The position numbers and the translations under genes are program-made. A DNA stretch of 57,519 nucleotides from Rhizoclosmatium globosum. Its lineage: Eukaryota > Chytridiomycota > Chytridiomycetes > Chytridiales > Chytriomycetaceae. How positions within the stretch are numbered: position 1 is the first letter of the stretch; each line of letters starts with the position of its first letter. Under the pieces are notes generated by a model. That model ran no database searches. It saw only the letters and a list, made by a program, of their open reading frames with translations, and had not been told where the DNA came from. Shown here piece by piece: positions 1-11,131 of the stretch. The stretch spans positions 1 to 57,519 of the forward strand of contig MCGO01000228.1 of assembly GCA_002104985.1 (NCBI GenBank). The letters run 5' to 3'.

Positions 1-1
1 A

Positions 2-337
2 GTTGCTATTGCCGCAGATGAACAACCGCTACCTCAGCCACACTACCGTAAACACAATCAATCCGCAACGTCAGCTTCCAAAGAAACTCTTGTCACAGAA
101 TCTTCAGATTCTCCATCAAGTCGATCAACACAAACGAAAGAAGAGGAGGAAACCCAACAAGTCAAGAGATTCAATGCGTCTGAATTCTATCAAATCGATT
201 TACATCCATTCGAAAATGGTGCGAGCTCCGAGTCACATGATCTATTACCCACAACTGGTAAACGAAGCTTTCAAGAGGCTCATTTTCGTCCCCAGAGCCT
301 TGAATCTCTGCAAAATATACCAATAATGAATCTGTGA
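2..337 (+). CDS. 3' end of an unrecognised gene (partial)
   Basis: Frame 2 is open from the window edge to a TGA at 335-337 and encodes about 111 residues rich in Ser, Glu and Gln, for example FYQIDLHPFENGASSESHD. The start lies outside the window. The composition is that of a disordered tail and no domain is visible. The ATG-initiated frame that overlaps it (from 3 or 18 onward) reads as a basic shadow. The true 3' end is uncertain, because reading +1 just before the stop gives SVIIIDEDQ, which resembles a SUMO-interacting motif; I could not find a splice pair that makes it part of this protein. Function unknown. Confidence 0.45.
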   Translation, partial: VAIAADEQPLPQPHYRKHNQSATSASKETLVTESSDSPSSRSTQTKEEEETQQVKRFNASEFYQIDLHPFENGASSESHDLLPTTGKRSFQEAHFRPQSLESLQNIPIMNL

Positions 338-1179
338 TAATTATCGATGAAGATCAAAGCGCGGTTCTGCATCCACTGGCACATTCAAAACGACCATAAT
401 CAAACTCCCACACCCAAACTCACGCGTCAACAGCTGGAACGCAAAAGAAACAACTACATCCATAACCCTCCACCATAAACGCCAACCCTCTTTCCTTCAA
501 CCATTCCACCAAACCAACCTCCAAACCAGCACCGTATCACCCACGGCTACTCAACCCTAAAACAAAATCTCATCGCAGACTGGAACACATGGAACCAGAC
601 ACACCGACACGAAACACTCATCTTCCACACTCTATACCCGTTTCGTTCTCGCGTGCCGTGTATGACCGCGTGATTGGCGCGTATAAGGGCGGAGGGAGAG
701 GAGGAGGGTGTGAAGTAGGCGGTGTGATCAAGTTTATTATGTACGCTGGAGAATTGCGCAAAGATTTTCGGAGAGGTTAAGTGACTCGGATGATTTTGTG
801 GAGGAGTGTTGGGGTTGAGACGCTTGGTGCAGTGTGCTATTGCTGTGGAAGTGCTGGTGGATGGATTCGTGAGGGACTTGTGGTGGACGTGGTGAAGGGG
901 TTGATGGAAGGATATTTGGGTTACTTGCAAGTTAACAGTTTCAACCAGAATATACTTGCGAAACCTTGAAACAACGAAAGAATTGCCAACCAGACCAGAT
1001 GGCATGGCCTGCTAACGCTGAGAAGAGAGTTGGCAGCTCGTTTGGAAGCCGAACGCGTGTATTTAACTGTTACTACAAATAATTCTTTATGATTGCTATT
1101 ATTTGTGGGAATTAATCTGCTGAATTGAAGTACATAGGATGGACGCTGGTGAGCTTGCACGACGGCACAGCAGAGTAGC
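338..1179. other. Unassigned 842-nt stretch, no gene model closes
   Basis: Several short open stretches occur in different frames. On the plus strand, frame 2 reads PKLTRQQLERKRNNYIHNPP near 413-475, then after a TAA reads THGYSTLKQNLIADWNTWN near 535-592. Gly-rich stretches follow at about 640-960. No single frame, and no GT-AG splice combination I tried, joins them. The long minus-strand open frame (547-1005) has the His/Asn/Ser/Thr-rich look of an antisense shadow. The stretch could hold the broken continuation of the upstream gene, UTRs, or the promoter of the RING gene that follows. Confidence 0.4.
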
Positions 1180-3202
1180 ATGCGATACGCCCTGTTTGGA
1201 AGCGACAGTGAAGCATCATCAGCTGAAGAAAGGGGACGATCGAGGATATCTGGATCTGCAGTTGAGGCTGTTGAGGGTGGGCAGCCGTCAGCAACTGTTC
1301 CCTCCAACGATCCAATCGCGGACTCCTCCGGCAACTCAAGCGATGAGATGCCGGGTCTTTATTCTGATTCAGACTCCGATGTTCCGCCTTCCGCGTCCGA
1401 CCAACTCAGCGAGCAATCCCCGCCAATCCAACACCACAACGACACCACCAACGACAACACCAACAACCAAGTGACTCGGACGCGGACTCGTTCCCCGATT
1501 TGCTTTCGGACTCAAACTCAGACCAAGAACGCACACGACCCGTCCAACGGCCTCTGCTCCAGCAAATCACCCGCCTGGCCCAGGCTCCACAGCCAAACTC
1601 TGCCTTGCCGTCTCCAACTCAGCGACGCCATCAGCCTCGATTGCCCCCCGAACTTGTATCCCGCCTGTCCCAGCTTTCTCAAAATCGCCGGATTGCTTCA
1701 ATTGAAATGGTCAACGAACGCCTTCCTGTCCATCAATGGTCAGCTGCAGACGCGCCAGATGGAAAGTCGGACTGTGGAATCTGTATTTCAGAATTCGAAG
1801 AACAGGATTCCGTAAGGACTTTGCCTTGCAAGCATTTATTCCACTCAAATTGTGTGGATCAATGGTTGACACAAGGCTCTGTGACGTGTCCTTCCTGCAG
1901 ACACCCTGCTCTTGATCTACCTCGCATTGAACCTCCATCTATAGGCGATATTCGGCTGCTTTTGGATATCTTGGCACCAGGTAAGAAAGAGATTCCATCT
2001 GAATTTTAACAACTCACTCCCTTTTCTTTCCCAGAACGACAAAGCCTTCTTTCAAGCTCAAACTCTGGTCCATCACGAAGGCCGACGCCTCAATATATAC
2101 CTCAACCATTTGTACCAACGTTTGGTGACTCCTTCTGGACGACGCAAGTTCATTGGAGGCGAATCGGGCTAGTCCTTCTGTCAATCGATCACAAACACGG
2201 CATATTATACCTCGGAATGCATCCTTGTCTGACGATATGCCAATGCCAGGTCTTTACTCAGATTCTGATTCTGACGATTCTGTTCTCCGAGATCGACTGG
2301 TTACGCGTCAACAACCTCAACGCCAACAGATACCACAAAGAGAAAACGCAGACGATAGCGACAGGATGCCGCCTCTCTTGGGATCTAGCGATGAATCAGA
2401 CACTCCACCACGATCACAGCCTCCTATCAATCGACCACAGCCTCGGGCAGCACAACATCAAAATGCACCTCAAAATGCATCCGATTCTGATGATATGCCT
2501 GAGCTCGTTGGATCCACAGATTCTGAAGGTCCTTCCATTCTCCGGAATCCTCCAGTTACACGTCAAGAACCACAACGCCAACAACAACCACAAAGATCAA
2601 ATTCAGAAAGCAGTGACTATATGCCTAGTCTTGTTATTTCCAGTGATGACTCCGATGCTTCTGAAATTCGACGACAACAGCTTGCGCAACGGTTCCTTTC
2701 CGAAAATCATTCACTTTTTCAAGCCCCAGCAGTAGCACCTCAAAGATCAAACACTAGTCGGAATAACGCGGGAAGCCAGTCGACGCACGAAGAGGCAGAA
2801 CCAAATTGGAGGGCTATTGTAGAAGGAAACACGGAACGAATGGAACGTCAAGCAGAACTTGATCTCGCAATACAGGCAGCGAGTAATTTAGTTACTGAAT
2901 TTGGGATGGATGTGTTTGCGGATGTTATTAATCAACGGTTTTCGGTCGAGGAGGAATCTGATATATCTGAGCCTCCATCAATTGATGACGCTGACTCTGG
3001 AAGTGAAGAACAATATGTGGACGCTCAAGAGACCTTGGCTACTGAGCGAAGGGAGTTGCAGATGATGACTGGTGCTGCAATCACAACGGTGCGTCAAATG
3101 GTCATGGACCGGCTGAATCATGCTGATGAAGATGACGGAAATGATGCTGACTTGGAAGATTCAGAGGGAGAGTGGACCACAGAAGAGGAAGAAGTGGATT
3201 GA
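1180..3202 (+). CDS. RING-H2 protein with acidic MPxL repeats, probable E3 ubiquitin ligase
   Basis: About 614 residues if three introns are removed: roughly 1395-1471 (weak donor), 1981-2034 (GTAAGA...CCCAG, good) and either 2112-2158 or 2120-2172. The middle exon (about 1773-1898) encodes a complete RING-H2 finger with CGIC, CKHLFHSNC and CPSC, near residues 173-214. Such fingers bind two zinc ions and recruit E2 enzymes. Around it are at least six degenerate acidic units, for example DEMPGLYSDSDSD, SDRMPPLLGSSDESD, SDDMPELVGSTDSE and SDYMPSLVISSDDSD. The C-terminus is acidic and predicted helical. The RING frame and the 2153-3202 frame could be separate genes, but the repeat motif occurs in both. 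Substrates are unknown; SUMO-targeted activity is only a guess from the SIM-like repeats. Confidence 0.7.
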
Positions 3203-3325
3203 TTGACGAATGGATTCTGTATATCGTTTTGAATATTTCTTTTGTAAATATCCTTTCCCATCAGAATTAAAAAGTAAAAGCATGGACAAAAGAACGAAGT
3301 TACTCCAAACAAAACTTTCTGTGAA

Positions 3326-4922
3326 ATGGTTTGTTGTGTTTTCGCCCTACTCTCTCCACCAACACTTCTAACGTTCGATCCAACAAAAAGGGAGGAGGAG
3401 ATCTGAACTTGAAGAAGTCATGGCACCCGCAAACACTCAAGAACATTGAGCGCGTGTACCTCCGCGAGCGAGCCGCCGACGAGGAGAAGAAGAAGATTGA
3501 GCAGAAGCGGAAAGAGATCGAGGAACAGCGCGCTCACTTGGAACTTCAGGCGCTTCACGAGGCTTCGGGAAAAGTAAAGTGAGTCGTTTGGTTGGTTGGG
3601 TCTGTACAAGTATTAACACCCATCCCAAATCAAATCAAAAGGAAACGCACTGAGCGTCTCGAGTGGATCTATGCCGGCCCCGCTGCTGCCGAGGCGATGG
3701 AGGAAGAGCGCGAGGCCTATTTGCTCGGAAAGAAACGTATCGACAAGCTCGTTGAACAGGGAAAGACGGTCGATGAGGTTGGATGCGTAGTTCAACCAAA
3801 CACCTCCCACTAACACGTACACTTCAACAGATGTCCGCTCAGTCAACTTTCTCTGCAAATGACGCTCTGACTTATGGCGCAAACGCAAACTCGGCGAGAG
3901 ATATGCAGAATAAGATCCGTGAAGATCCCCTCCTTGCCATCAAACGGCGCGAACAGGCGTCCCTTCAAGCAATCATCAATAATCCAGTAAGACTCAAAGC
4001 TCTCAAAGAGTCGAAATCTTCTTCCTCAGACAAGAAGAAGAAGAGTAAAAAGGACAAGAAAGAGAAGAAGGAGAAGAAGAGCAAAAAGAGCAGCAAGCAC
4101 AAGAGTGATGATGAAAGAGATGGAAGCAGGGATGGTGATAGGAAGCGGGAGAGGTCGCCACCTTCAAGCAGTGAGTCTGACGAAGAGGACGATAGAGCAT
4201 CGAAACGACATCGTGATGAAAGGCGTAGTCCCGAAAGATCCAGCAGCAGCAGACGCAGTCCAGAAAGACTCTTAAGACGCGACAATGACGAAAAAATTCA
4301 GGAGAAAAGTCAAAGCGCTCACCTTGATTCTCGCCATAACTCAACTGGTTCACGTGAACGATCGCCATACCGCTCAGACAGACGACGTGAAGATGATAGG
4401 AATCCACGAGATGAAAGGAGTCGTGATTATCACAGGCGTGATGACAGTCGCGACTACAACAACAGTTCTCGAAACTACCGTGGTGAAACTGAACGGCGCA
4501 ATGATTACTATGACAACCGAAGCCGTCGAGACGACTTTGGCCGAGATCGAAGAGACGATGCAACTCGATATGACAACAATTCTCGCAACGAAATAAGAAA
4601 GTCAGAAGCTACCGATGAAGCTCCTTTGGAAGTCAAACGAAATACATTGGATGATGCACGTCAAAAGAGACTTGAAGCTATGATGCAGAACGCGAAGGAA
4701 TCTGATATTGAACGACAAGCGCGTATCGCTGAAAGCCGTCGAAAAGAAATGGAAGAAGCAAAACGCGAGACGGAGCTGCAAATGAATAAGCTGAAGGATG
4801 TTGGACGTACAAAGGGTGATGAAATTGAATTGGGTGGTATTTCAGGATTGAATACTGCAGACATGATTCGCAGAAACAGACACACTGTCCAGCGTGGTGA
4901 CGACTCTTTCTTGTCACGATGA
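3326..4922 (+). CDS. CWC25: Pre-mRNA splicing factor CWC25
   Basis: CWC25 joins the spliceosome at the first transesterification step. The spliced product (472 residues) opens with GGGDLNLKKSWHPQTLKNIE, the family signature. It continues with RLEWIYAGP, EAYLLGKKRIDKLV and NKIREDPLLAIKRRE, also typical. A long Lys/Arg/Ser/Asp-rich RS-like region follows, then a C-terminal coiled coil ending near NRHTVQRGDDSF. Introns: 3329-3390, 3579-3641 and 3778-3830 (an alternative third donor is at 3787). The first intron follows the ATG directly, so the first coding exon is the start codon alone; this restores the expected Met-Gly-Gly-Gly start. The gene converges on the next gene with only 32 nt between stop codons. 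Confidence 0.93.
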
Positions 4923-4954
4923 AATAAACTTTTTTATTATTGGGTTGAACATAT

Positions 4955-6964
4955 TTATACCTCTGAACCAGCGGACATTACTCGTATGTCGGACTTCATA
5001 TCTGCAGAATCACCTCTTTCCCGAGCGTCAATATTATCCTGAACCACCAGATCACCAGCAATCTTGAGAGAAGATCGTCTCTTCCCGGCTGAGACACTGT
5101 TCTTCAGGCGTATTTGACCAACGATCCGACCTAGAGACGGCGGACGTCCTCCACCTCCACCTCCACTACCAGGCCTCATTTCTTCGAAGTCAGCGACAGA
5201 AATTTCTTTAGACGAATTATAGGCAGAAATTCGTTTTGATGCCACGGAGACCTTATTGGAAGTGGACGTGCTCTTTGGTATTGCAGCTGATTCGGTGTTA
5301 CTTGTCTCAAGAATGGCGACTACGGGTCCCTGGTTAGAGAGAATCCGTAACTTTGGACCCTTGGTTTTTAATGATGTTATCACATCTAGAGAATTGGTTT
5401 GCGCTCGTTGCAACGTCTGTGATGGTTGAGCAACTGATTGAAAGTCTGCCGTAACTGCATCGATGTACTGGACGAGAGAAGTCGTCGTCAGCGTTTGAAT
5501 TTGACTGATAATTGATTTGGGCAGGGGATCTCGTTTGGTAATGTGACCAACTAATTTCATAGCTTCATCCAAACTGTTCTCGAAATACTCTTCAATCTAC
5601 ATATTTTCTCAGATTAATTCCCATCACTAGTCTTGTATAATACCAGAAATATACCTCGTTCAAGTTATCAGTTAAACGCTCCAGCTCTTCTTCAACAATA
5701 TCCAAATCAATTTGGGCATTTCGCAAGTTTCTCTGCGTTTCTAAAAATTCACGCTCAAGTTGCTTCTCTCTTTTTCGAAGGCTTATCAAGTTTTGGATTT
5801 CGTGATGGAAAGCATAGTGTGGCAACTTGATCTCGGGCATAGTCCGAGGAACGAGAGTGTCCAAGTTTTTCCACGCATCATCATATATTTCACCAGCTAC
5901 TGCTTTCAGCAACATCTCTGTCCGTAACTCCCCTTTCTTTGCTTCAGCCATCAAATATTCAGCTCGGTTCTTGTTATGCTCCATCGTCATATCAATCAGT
6001 TTAGATGTGATATTATTTTCCTCAGCAATTTCAACGAGAAGATCAAGGTTTTCCTCTAAATATGCAGTATTTTGAGCTTGAGAAAGAGCACTCGCCTCTC
6101 GCGTATGATTAAGCTCTTGCTGGATACTTTCATTTTCCTTTTCAAAGTCAATTCCTTGAAGAATGTCTGAGATATCACGTTCGGGAACATCTATTTCATT
6201 TGGATCAAACAATGGTTCAAGTTCGTCTTCTTCTTCTTCTTCGGGAAGTGTATTTGTCCCTCCGGCTTCATTTCGTGTCTCTTGAGGATTGTTTGTTGAA
6301 GTATTGGATTGGTCATTTCCTTCACGTTTATCATCAACTTCCTCCACAGACACAATAAAATTATTCATTTTGATGGCAGGAAGAGAAGTTGCGCCATCAG
6401 AATCTTTCTTCTCAGACTTCTTTGTTTTTGCTTTTCGACCCTTAATTACAGGGGCTCTCCGTAATTTTATATTTGCAGCAGCTACACTTTCACGCGGAAT
6501 AGCTACAGCGTCATTGTTTCTCTGTATTCGCCCTGCAGTTGCTTGGTACACTTTTTTGTAAGGTCGATCCGCAAATAACTTTCGGTCAATTTCCTCCAGC
6601 AACTCTGATTTAAAGATACCAAAAGAGAGTCTCGTGTCATTTGCAGAGGCTTCGTATACTGCTGCTTGATCTAGTAAGTCTTTTGGAATAGGCGTAGCAA
6701 GTACAGACTGCCGTTTTTCTGTAATTCTTGGTAATTCTGGAGCTGCAATAGTTTTGCGCGGGGCACGAGTGCTTTTACTTTTCAACTGAAGTGTATCTTT
6801 AAATTTAAATCGTTTTTAGCAGCAGCGTTTATGGAAGTTTTGGCCTTACTTGCGTTGTAGGAAGTAACTCGTCTTTCACGATTAGCAGTGGAGCGTCTAT
6901 CGACGACTGAAGGGGCAACAAGAGAAACTCTGCGTTTACGCGTTCCTGAAGGCTTTTCAGACAT
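4955..6964 (-). CDS. Coiled-coil protein of unknown function
   Basis: About 632 residues from three exons; introns at 6797-6849 (GTAAGG donor) and 5597-5654 (GTATAT...GTAG). The start at 6964 gives MSEKPSGTRKRR, a basic N-terminus. An acidic middle (LPEEEEEDELEPLFDPNEID) leads into a long heptad-type coiled coil, roughly residues 225-400, followed by a Ser-rich tail with GSGGGGGGRPPSL. I do not recognise the family. A structural role (spindle, basal body or axoneme) would suit the architecture, but nothing in the sequence proves it. It lies 56 nt downstream of LSM8 on the same strand. Confidence 0.75.
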
Positions 6965-7020
6965 TGGTGACGAATTTGAGTACAATATAGAATATGAACA
7001 ATGGAAAAGCAATGTATTCC

Positions 7021-7447
7021 TTATTCAACAGCCCCCATCCCACGCATTGGTTCAGCATGTACTTGTTCCCAATCAATTTCATCGTCTCGTTCTGCATCCA
7101 GCTCTCCAACGACAGCCCTACACAAATCAATGTAAGCGAACCCCAAGCACTTCACATTCGCAAGGACAACTCACACATCCGATCCTCGAATAATATACAG
7201 CCCCAAAGGTACATCTTCGGTAACATCGGTCTTTTGAATAATCCGTTCCACAGCCTTTTTCAGAATCAGTGTACATGTTTGGTCAAATCCCTTCAGCTCT
7301 CTGTTCGCCAAGTCCATTAGACATTGAATTTCGTAGTGTGCAAGTTTACCCCATGATAGTTCGTCCATCGTATGTCACCACAAAGACCTGCTCTGTTTTG
7401 AGAAGTCGTTAGCGCAGTTCAAGCATAGAACCTCCTAGCAGAGCCAT
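7021..7447 (-). CDS. LSM8: U6 snRNA-associated Sm-like protein LSm8
   Basis: Four exons give a 93-residue protein, the normal size. Introns: 7393-7431 (39 nt), 7301-7349 and 7118-7174. The Sm1 motif is VVTYDGRTIMGELKGFDQT, Sm2 is VPLGLYIIRG followed by AVVGELD, and the C-terminal HAEPM is the LSm8-type ending. LSm8 distinguishes the nuclear LSm2-8 ring, which binds the U6 3' end, from the cytoplasmic LSm1-7 ring. The start at 7447 (MALLGEQV) comes from splicing a short first exon and is the least certain part. The splicing factor CWC25 lies 2 kb away. Confidence 0.92.
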
Positions 7448-7591
7448 CTGGGATTGTCACAAGTCCCTATTGGAGACCCTTATAGAGGCAGCGAAGGAAA
7501 GAGAACGTACGGTTGATGAACGATTGAAGGCCCTCACTCATAATTGTTGGTCCGCTGAGAAAGACTTTGGTTCGAAAAACAAAGATGCAAA

Positions 7592-9558
7592 ATGCAGCAA
7601 CCACACAATAATCACACTAGTGCATTCCGACCATTCCGCAAAGATTCTAGTATTATTGATCATGGTTCAGATATAATCAAAGCATATCGCGAAAAGCCTG
7701 TGCCAGCACCTTCCTCCTTGTCGTCATCCTATTTTGACAGGAACATTGAGCTTCAAACATTCAGCTCCTCGAATAAATCACCGCACGCATCAACACCATC
7801 AAATGGGACTGGAACACATTCGAATTCATCGCATCACGTCCGTTATTCATTCGCAAACACATTTCAAGAACGGAAGGACGGAAGCTTCGTCACGCTGCCG
7901 AATCGGTCCAGTTCCACTCAAAGCACGGAATCCGCACAAACAATATCTTTACCTGATCTTCAGAAAACTTCTTTGATCCCACAAAGGCCCTCACAAGTTA
8001 GTAAAGGGACGCAAGAACCGAGGATATCTGGTGTTGTTGTGAAACAGGAGCCAGTTGAAAATGAAGAAGCTTCCTTTGGAATATTTCGACTCGTTTCAAG
8101 TACAGTCGGTAGTTTATTGGGAGTTACAGCAGTTTCATCGAAAGCAGATGTTGCATCTGCAGCCGAAGGTGTTTACTCTTTGATTATTTTCTCATAATTG
8201 ACACATTAATAATGCTTTGATTAGCTGTTTTGATTTCACCGACACCACGAAAATCCACGAAATATCGACAACCAGTTCCCACCGTCAAGCCACAAGGACC
8301 CCGTCGACCTCGCTCAATAATTAAAAAACGAGACGAAGCATCGAATACCTTGAAAATCGTCCAAGGTCCTTTCCGAGGGGCCGAAACACGGAAACTCCCG
8401 TCACGCAATGTTGAGATGGCTAATAGGGTGACTGAAGTGCATCTAAACACACCTGAAGACGCAATTACAGACGAAACATTGGAAGAAACACCTTCACGAC
8501 TTGAGTTACCTCGAGCAATTCAGAGTTTTGAAAGTATACACCAATTCCATGAAGAAACCACGTCAACATTTGGATCAGGCTCTGATTCATTTCCTCTATC
8601 AACACACACTGTAGAACGTTCGAAATCAGTGTGGGATCAGTTCTATGACTTGTATGACCTGGGTTATAACGTACAAGTCATTCCTGGAGAAACTCCAATG
8701 TTTTCAGTTTCATCAGGAGATCCTCAACAACACCCAATCCTCGTCAAAACTTCTCAAGATTTGTCTCAGGAGAATCTAGAGACAGAGGATTCCAACTTTC
8801 TGGTCGCTGATAGAAACAGTTCAACACGTTTTGAAGATGAAGAAACAAGTTCATCAAAACGAGCCTCAAATAATTTCAAATTAGCTACTACTGAGGCTCA
8901 AATAGCAAGGACGACAGTATTCCATCCAGACGAAACAGTAATCAACGTAAATACTCTAACTTCCACGCTTCACCGTCCCTCCAAAATGCCATCAATCCAC
9001 CAATCCAAGCTCTTCCAAACGTCCATCGTCCTCCTCTTCCTACACGGAATCGAAGCAATCCTCTCTCTCACAAGCGTGTCAGACTACGAATCCGCATTTG
9101 CATCCAACAACACACTCCACGGAACAGACAACGCGTTCCTTCCAATCGATCCATTTGTTGGAAGTCCTGGCATCCCGAAACCGACTGATCCGTCGCTTCA
9201 GAACACGCAAACGACGACAGCGGCTGTGTTGGCAGGACTGGCGCTCGTGTTTTCGTTGATGCAGATTATAACAACGCGATCGCGTTCAGGAGAGACGAAC
9301 AGGAAGTTTATTGGGGCGTGGGTTGTAGGTGGAATCGTAGCGGGCTTTGCGAGTGTGGTTGTGTCAGGGATGGTGGCGTTTGGGAATGAAGATGGAACCG
9401 ATATGCGTTCACGGTCGTGTAGGTGGAGTGGAGATGGGTTTGGGGTGGTGTGTAAAAAAATTGAGGCGTTGGTGGCGTTTGGGATGATTGCGGGGTTGGG
9501 ATGGATGATGGGTGCTGTGCTTGGGTTTTTGGTGCTTTGGGGTGTATGGAAGCTGTAA
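7592..9558 (+). CDS. Predicted four-helix membrane protein with long disordered N-terminus
   Basis: About 636 residues after removing one intron, 8169-8224 (GTGTTT...GATTAG), which restores frame. Roughly the first 440 residues are Ser/Thr/Glu-rich and probably cytosolic, with SUMO-site-like VKQEP near residue 150. The last 190 residues hold four hydrophobic segments: around QTSIVLLFLHGIEAILSL, AVLAGLALVFSLMQIITT, AWVVGGIVAGFASVVVSG and a final one ending VLGFLVLWGVWKL. A charged loop with CRWSGDGFGVVC lies between the third and fourth. The four-helix layout recalls MARVEL or claudin-like proteins, but I see no family signature. The upstream boundary is uncertain, since an open frame also exists from 7470. 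Confidence 0.7.
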
Positions 9559-9761
9559 ATAAGTTATAATTAATTATGTGATGTAAGGCGCGTGGAAATG
9601 ACCTTGTTTTTTGAGTTCAAAACAATGGGGTGAAGCTTCTTTCTGTTCTTTTTTTGGAATCAAACAACAGTTGCCACCCCGGAACCTGCGGCAAGTGATC
9701 GCGGCATCAAATTGACTGGAATCTTTACTATTACTCTATTCTGCAAAGTAACTATTGAACT

Positions 9762-10605
9762 ATGGGCCAACTCCTGTCTACCGCAGAAGTGCCACACGAA
9801 AAGGATGAAGCCGAGCTCAAAGATGAGACTCACTGTAAGACTCCAAGCTACTATAATATATATCGTCTAAAAATGACGGTTCGACAGTTACCTTGAACGA
9901 AATTAAGAGATTGAAGCAAGAGTTTCAAAAGCAAGCGAACCCCGACTTTACCATATCCAAAGAACAATTTAAAAGCGTAACCAATCGTCTTTGATCTGTT
10001 GAAGAAGTGTAACTCTTCGCTTAGACATTAACGAAACATGTCCATTGTTGGTCTGTTGGGGCACAGTACATTTTCTTGGAGCGACTATTCGATGCGTTCG
10101 ACACGGACCGAAATAAGTCAATAGACTTCAGAGAGTTTATTCAGGGACTGAGTGTGTTCATGAAGGGAAGTGCGGAAGAGAAAATGGAATGTAAGACAGC
10201 ACCCAGAATTTCCTATGTATTAATCAACAAGTTTGAAATAAGTATCGTTCAGATTATACGATATTGATCACAGTGGATCGATTGAGCCAAAAGAATTGAT
10301 CAACATAATGGGTAAAATGGTAAGCAACATTGAAGACAAGGGTATAGTGGTTACTAACTGTACATATGGCTTCAAGTACTCTGAATTCTATCACGAAGAT
10401 CAGACACAGAAAATCAAGCAGGCGGTTGAGCAAATATTTGCTGATTTGGATATTAATGGCGATGGATCCTTGGTAACTTTTCGTGACTCTGTAATACAAT
10501 ACTAAGCATCCATACCAGTCTTTACACGAGTATAAACTGATGGCCTTGAAGGAACCTATGCTGATTGATTTCCTTGAGCAGTTCTTGATTGTCACACCGG
10601 AATGA
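9762..10605 (+). CDS. EF-hand protein of the calcineurin B / calaxin type, N-myristoylation signal
   Basis: Six exons give 195 residues. Introns: 9835-9887, 9977-10024, 10191-10242, 10320-10376 (TACTAAC branch) and 10473-10518. MGQLLS at the N-terminus fits N-myristoylation at Gly2. Three canonical calcium loops are visible: DTDRNKSIDFRE, DIDHSGSIEPKE and DINGDGSLSLHE; the first hand is degenerate. FREFIQGLSVFMKGSAEEKM and FRLYDIDHSG resemble both calcineurin B and calaxin (EFCAB1, an outer-arm dynein regulator in flagella). HFTLNEIKRLKQEF recalls the calcineurin B N-terminus. Which relative is closest cannot be settled by eye. Confidence 0.85.
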
Positions 10606-10709
10606 GTACATACAGTAAACAGATTTTAGTTTCTTTACTTTTATCCTTTCTTTCTCTTCTTTCTACATTTGGTTTGCTCTTTTTTCTATCAACCAACAAC
10701 CTACCAACA

Positions 10710-10919
10710 ATGGCCATCAGCGAGGAGACAAGAGACAGAATCACCAAGTTCTTCGGATTCGCCAAGAAGGCTCTCCACGTTGCTTTCATTCCACTTGTTC
10801 TTTACATTGGTTTGTCCTAGTAGTTTGTGTGTTGTTGGCGGCTAACGGTGTCCTCAGGATTCACCTCCAGCTCACCCCGCCCATCATTCTTGCGATTGAT
10901 CTCGCCATTGGCTGCTTAA
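10710..10919 (+). CDS. TOM7: Mitochondrial import receptor subunit TOM7
   Basis: Two exons, one intron at 10810-10857 (CTAAC branch), 53 residues. The protein reads MAISEETRDRITKFFGFAKK, then a single hydrophobic helix (AFIPLVLYIGF), then SSSPRPSFLRLISPLAA, matching the fungal Tom7 tail. Tom7 is a tail-anchored subunit that modulates assembly of the TOM complex in the outer mitochondrial membrane. The gene starts only 104 nt after the stop of the EF-hand gene. It is too small for ordinary ORF finding without splicing. Confidence 0.93.
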
Positions 10920-11131
10920 GTGACAGAGGGATTGCATTAGATATTGGGGTACTGGAGGCAGGAGTTGGGGGAAGATTTGAATGGATTTGAGCATACTCTG
11001 GCAGCAGCACCGGCCTCTCTTTATCAATCAATAAAACAAAGTGTATTTCAGATTCCGATCGCATTAATAGAGAAGCTGTTGAATGGGAGACATCCCAGCT
11101 GAGCTTTTTCTTTTTGGGAAGGAATGCACCA

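Noticed and set aside
547..1005. 152-codon minus-strand open frame
   Set aside because: His/Asn/Ser/Thr-rich composition with no domain; typical antisense shadow of a G/T-rich plus strand and no splice or neighbour support.
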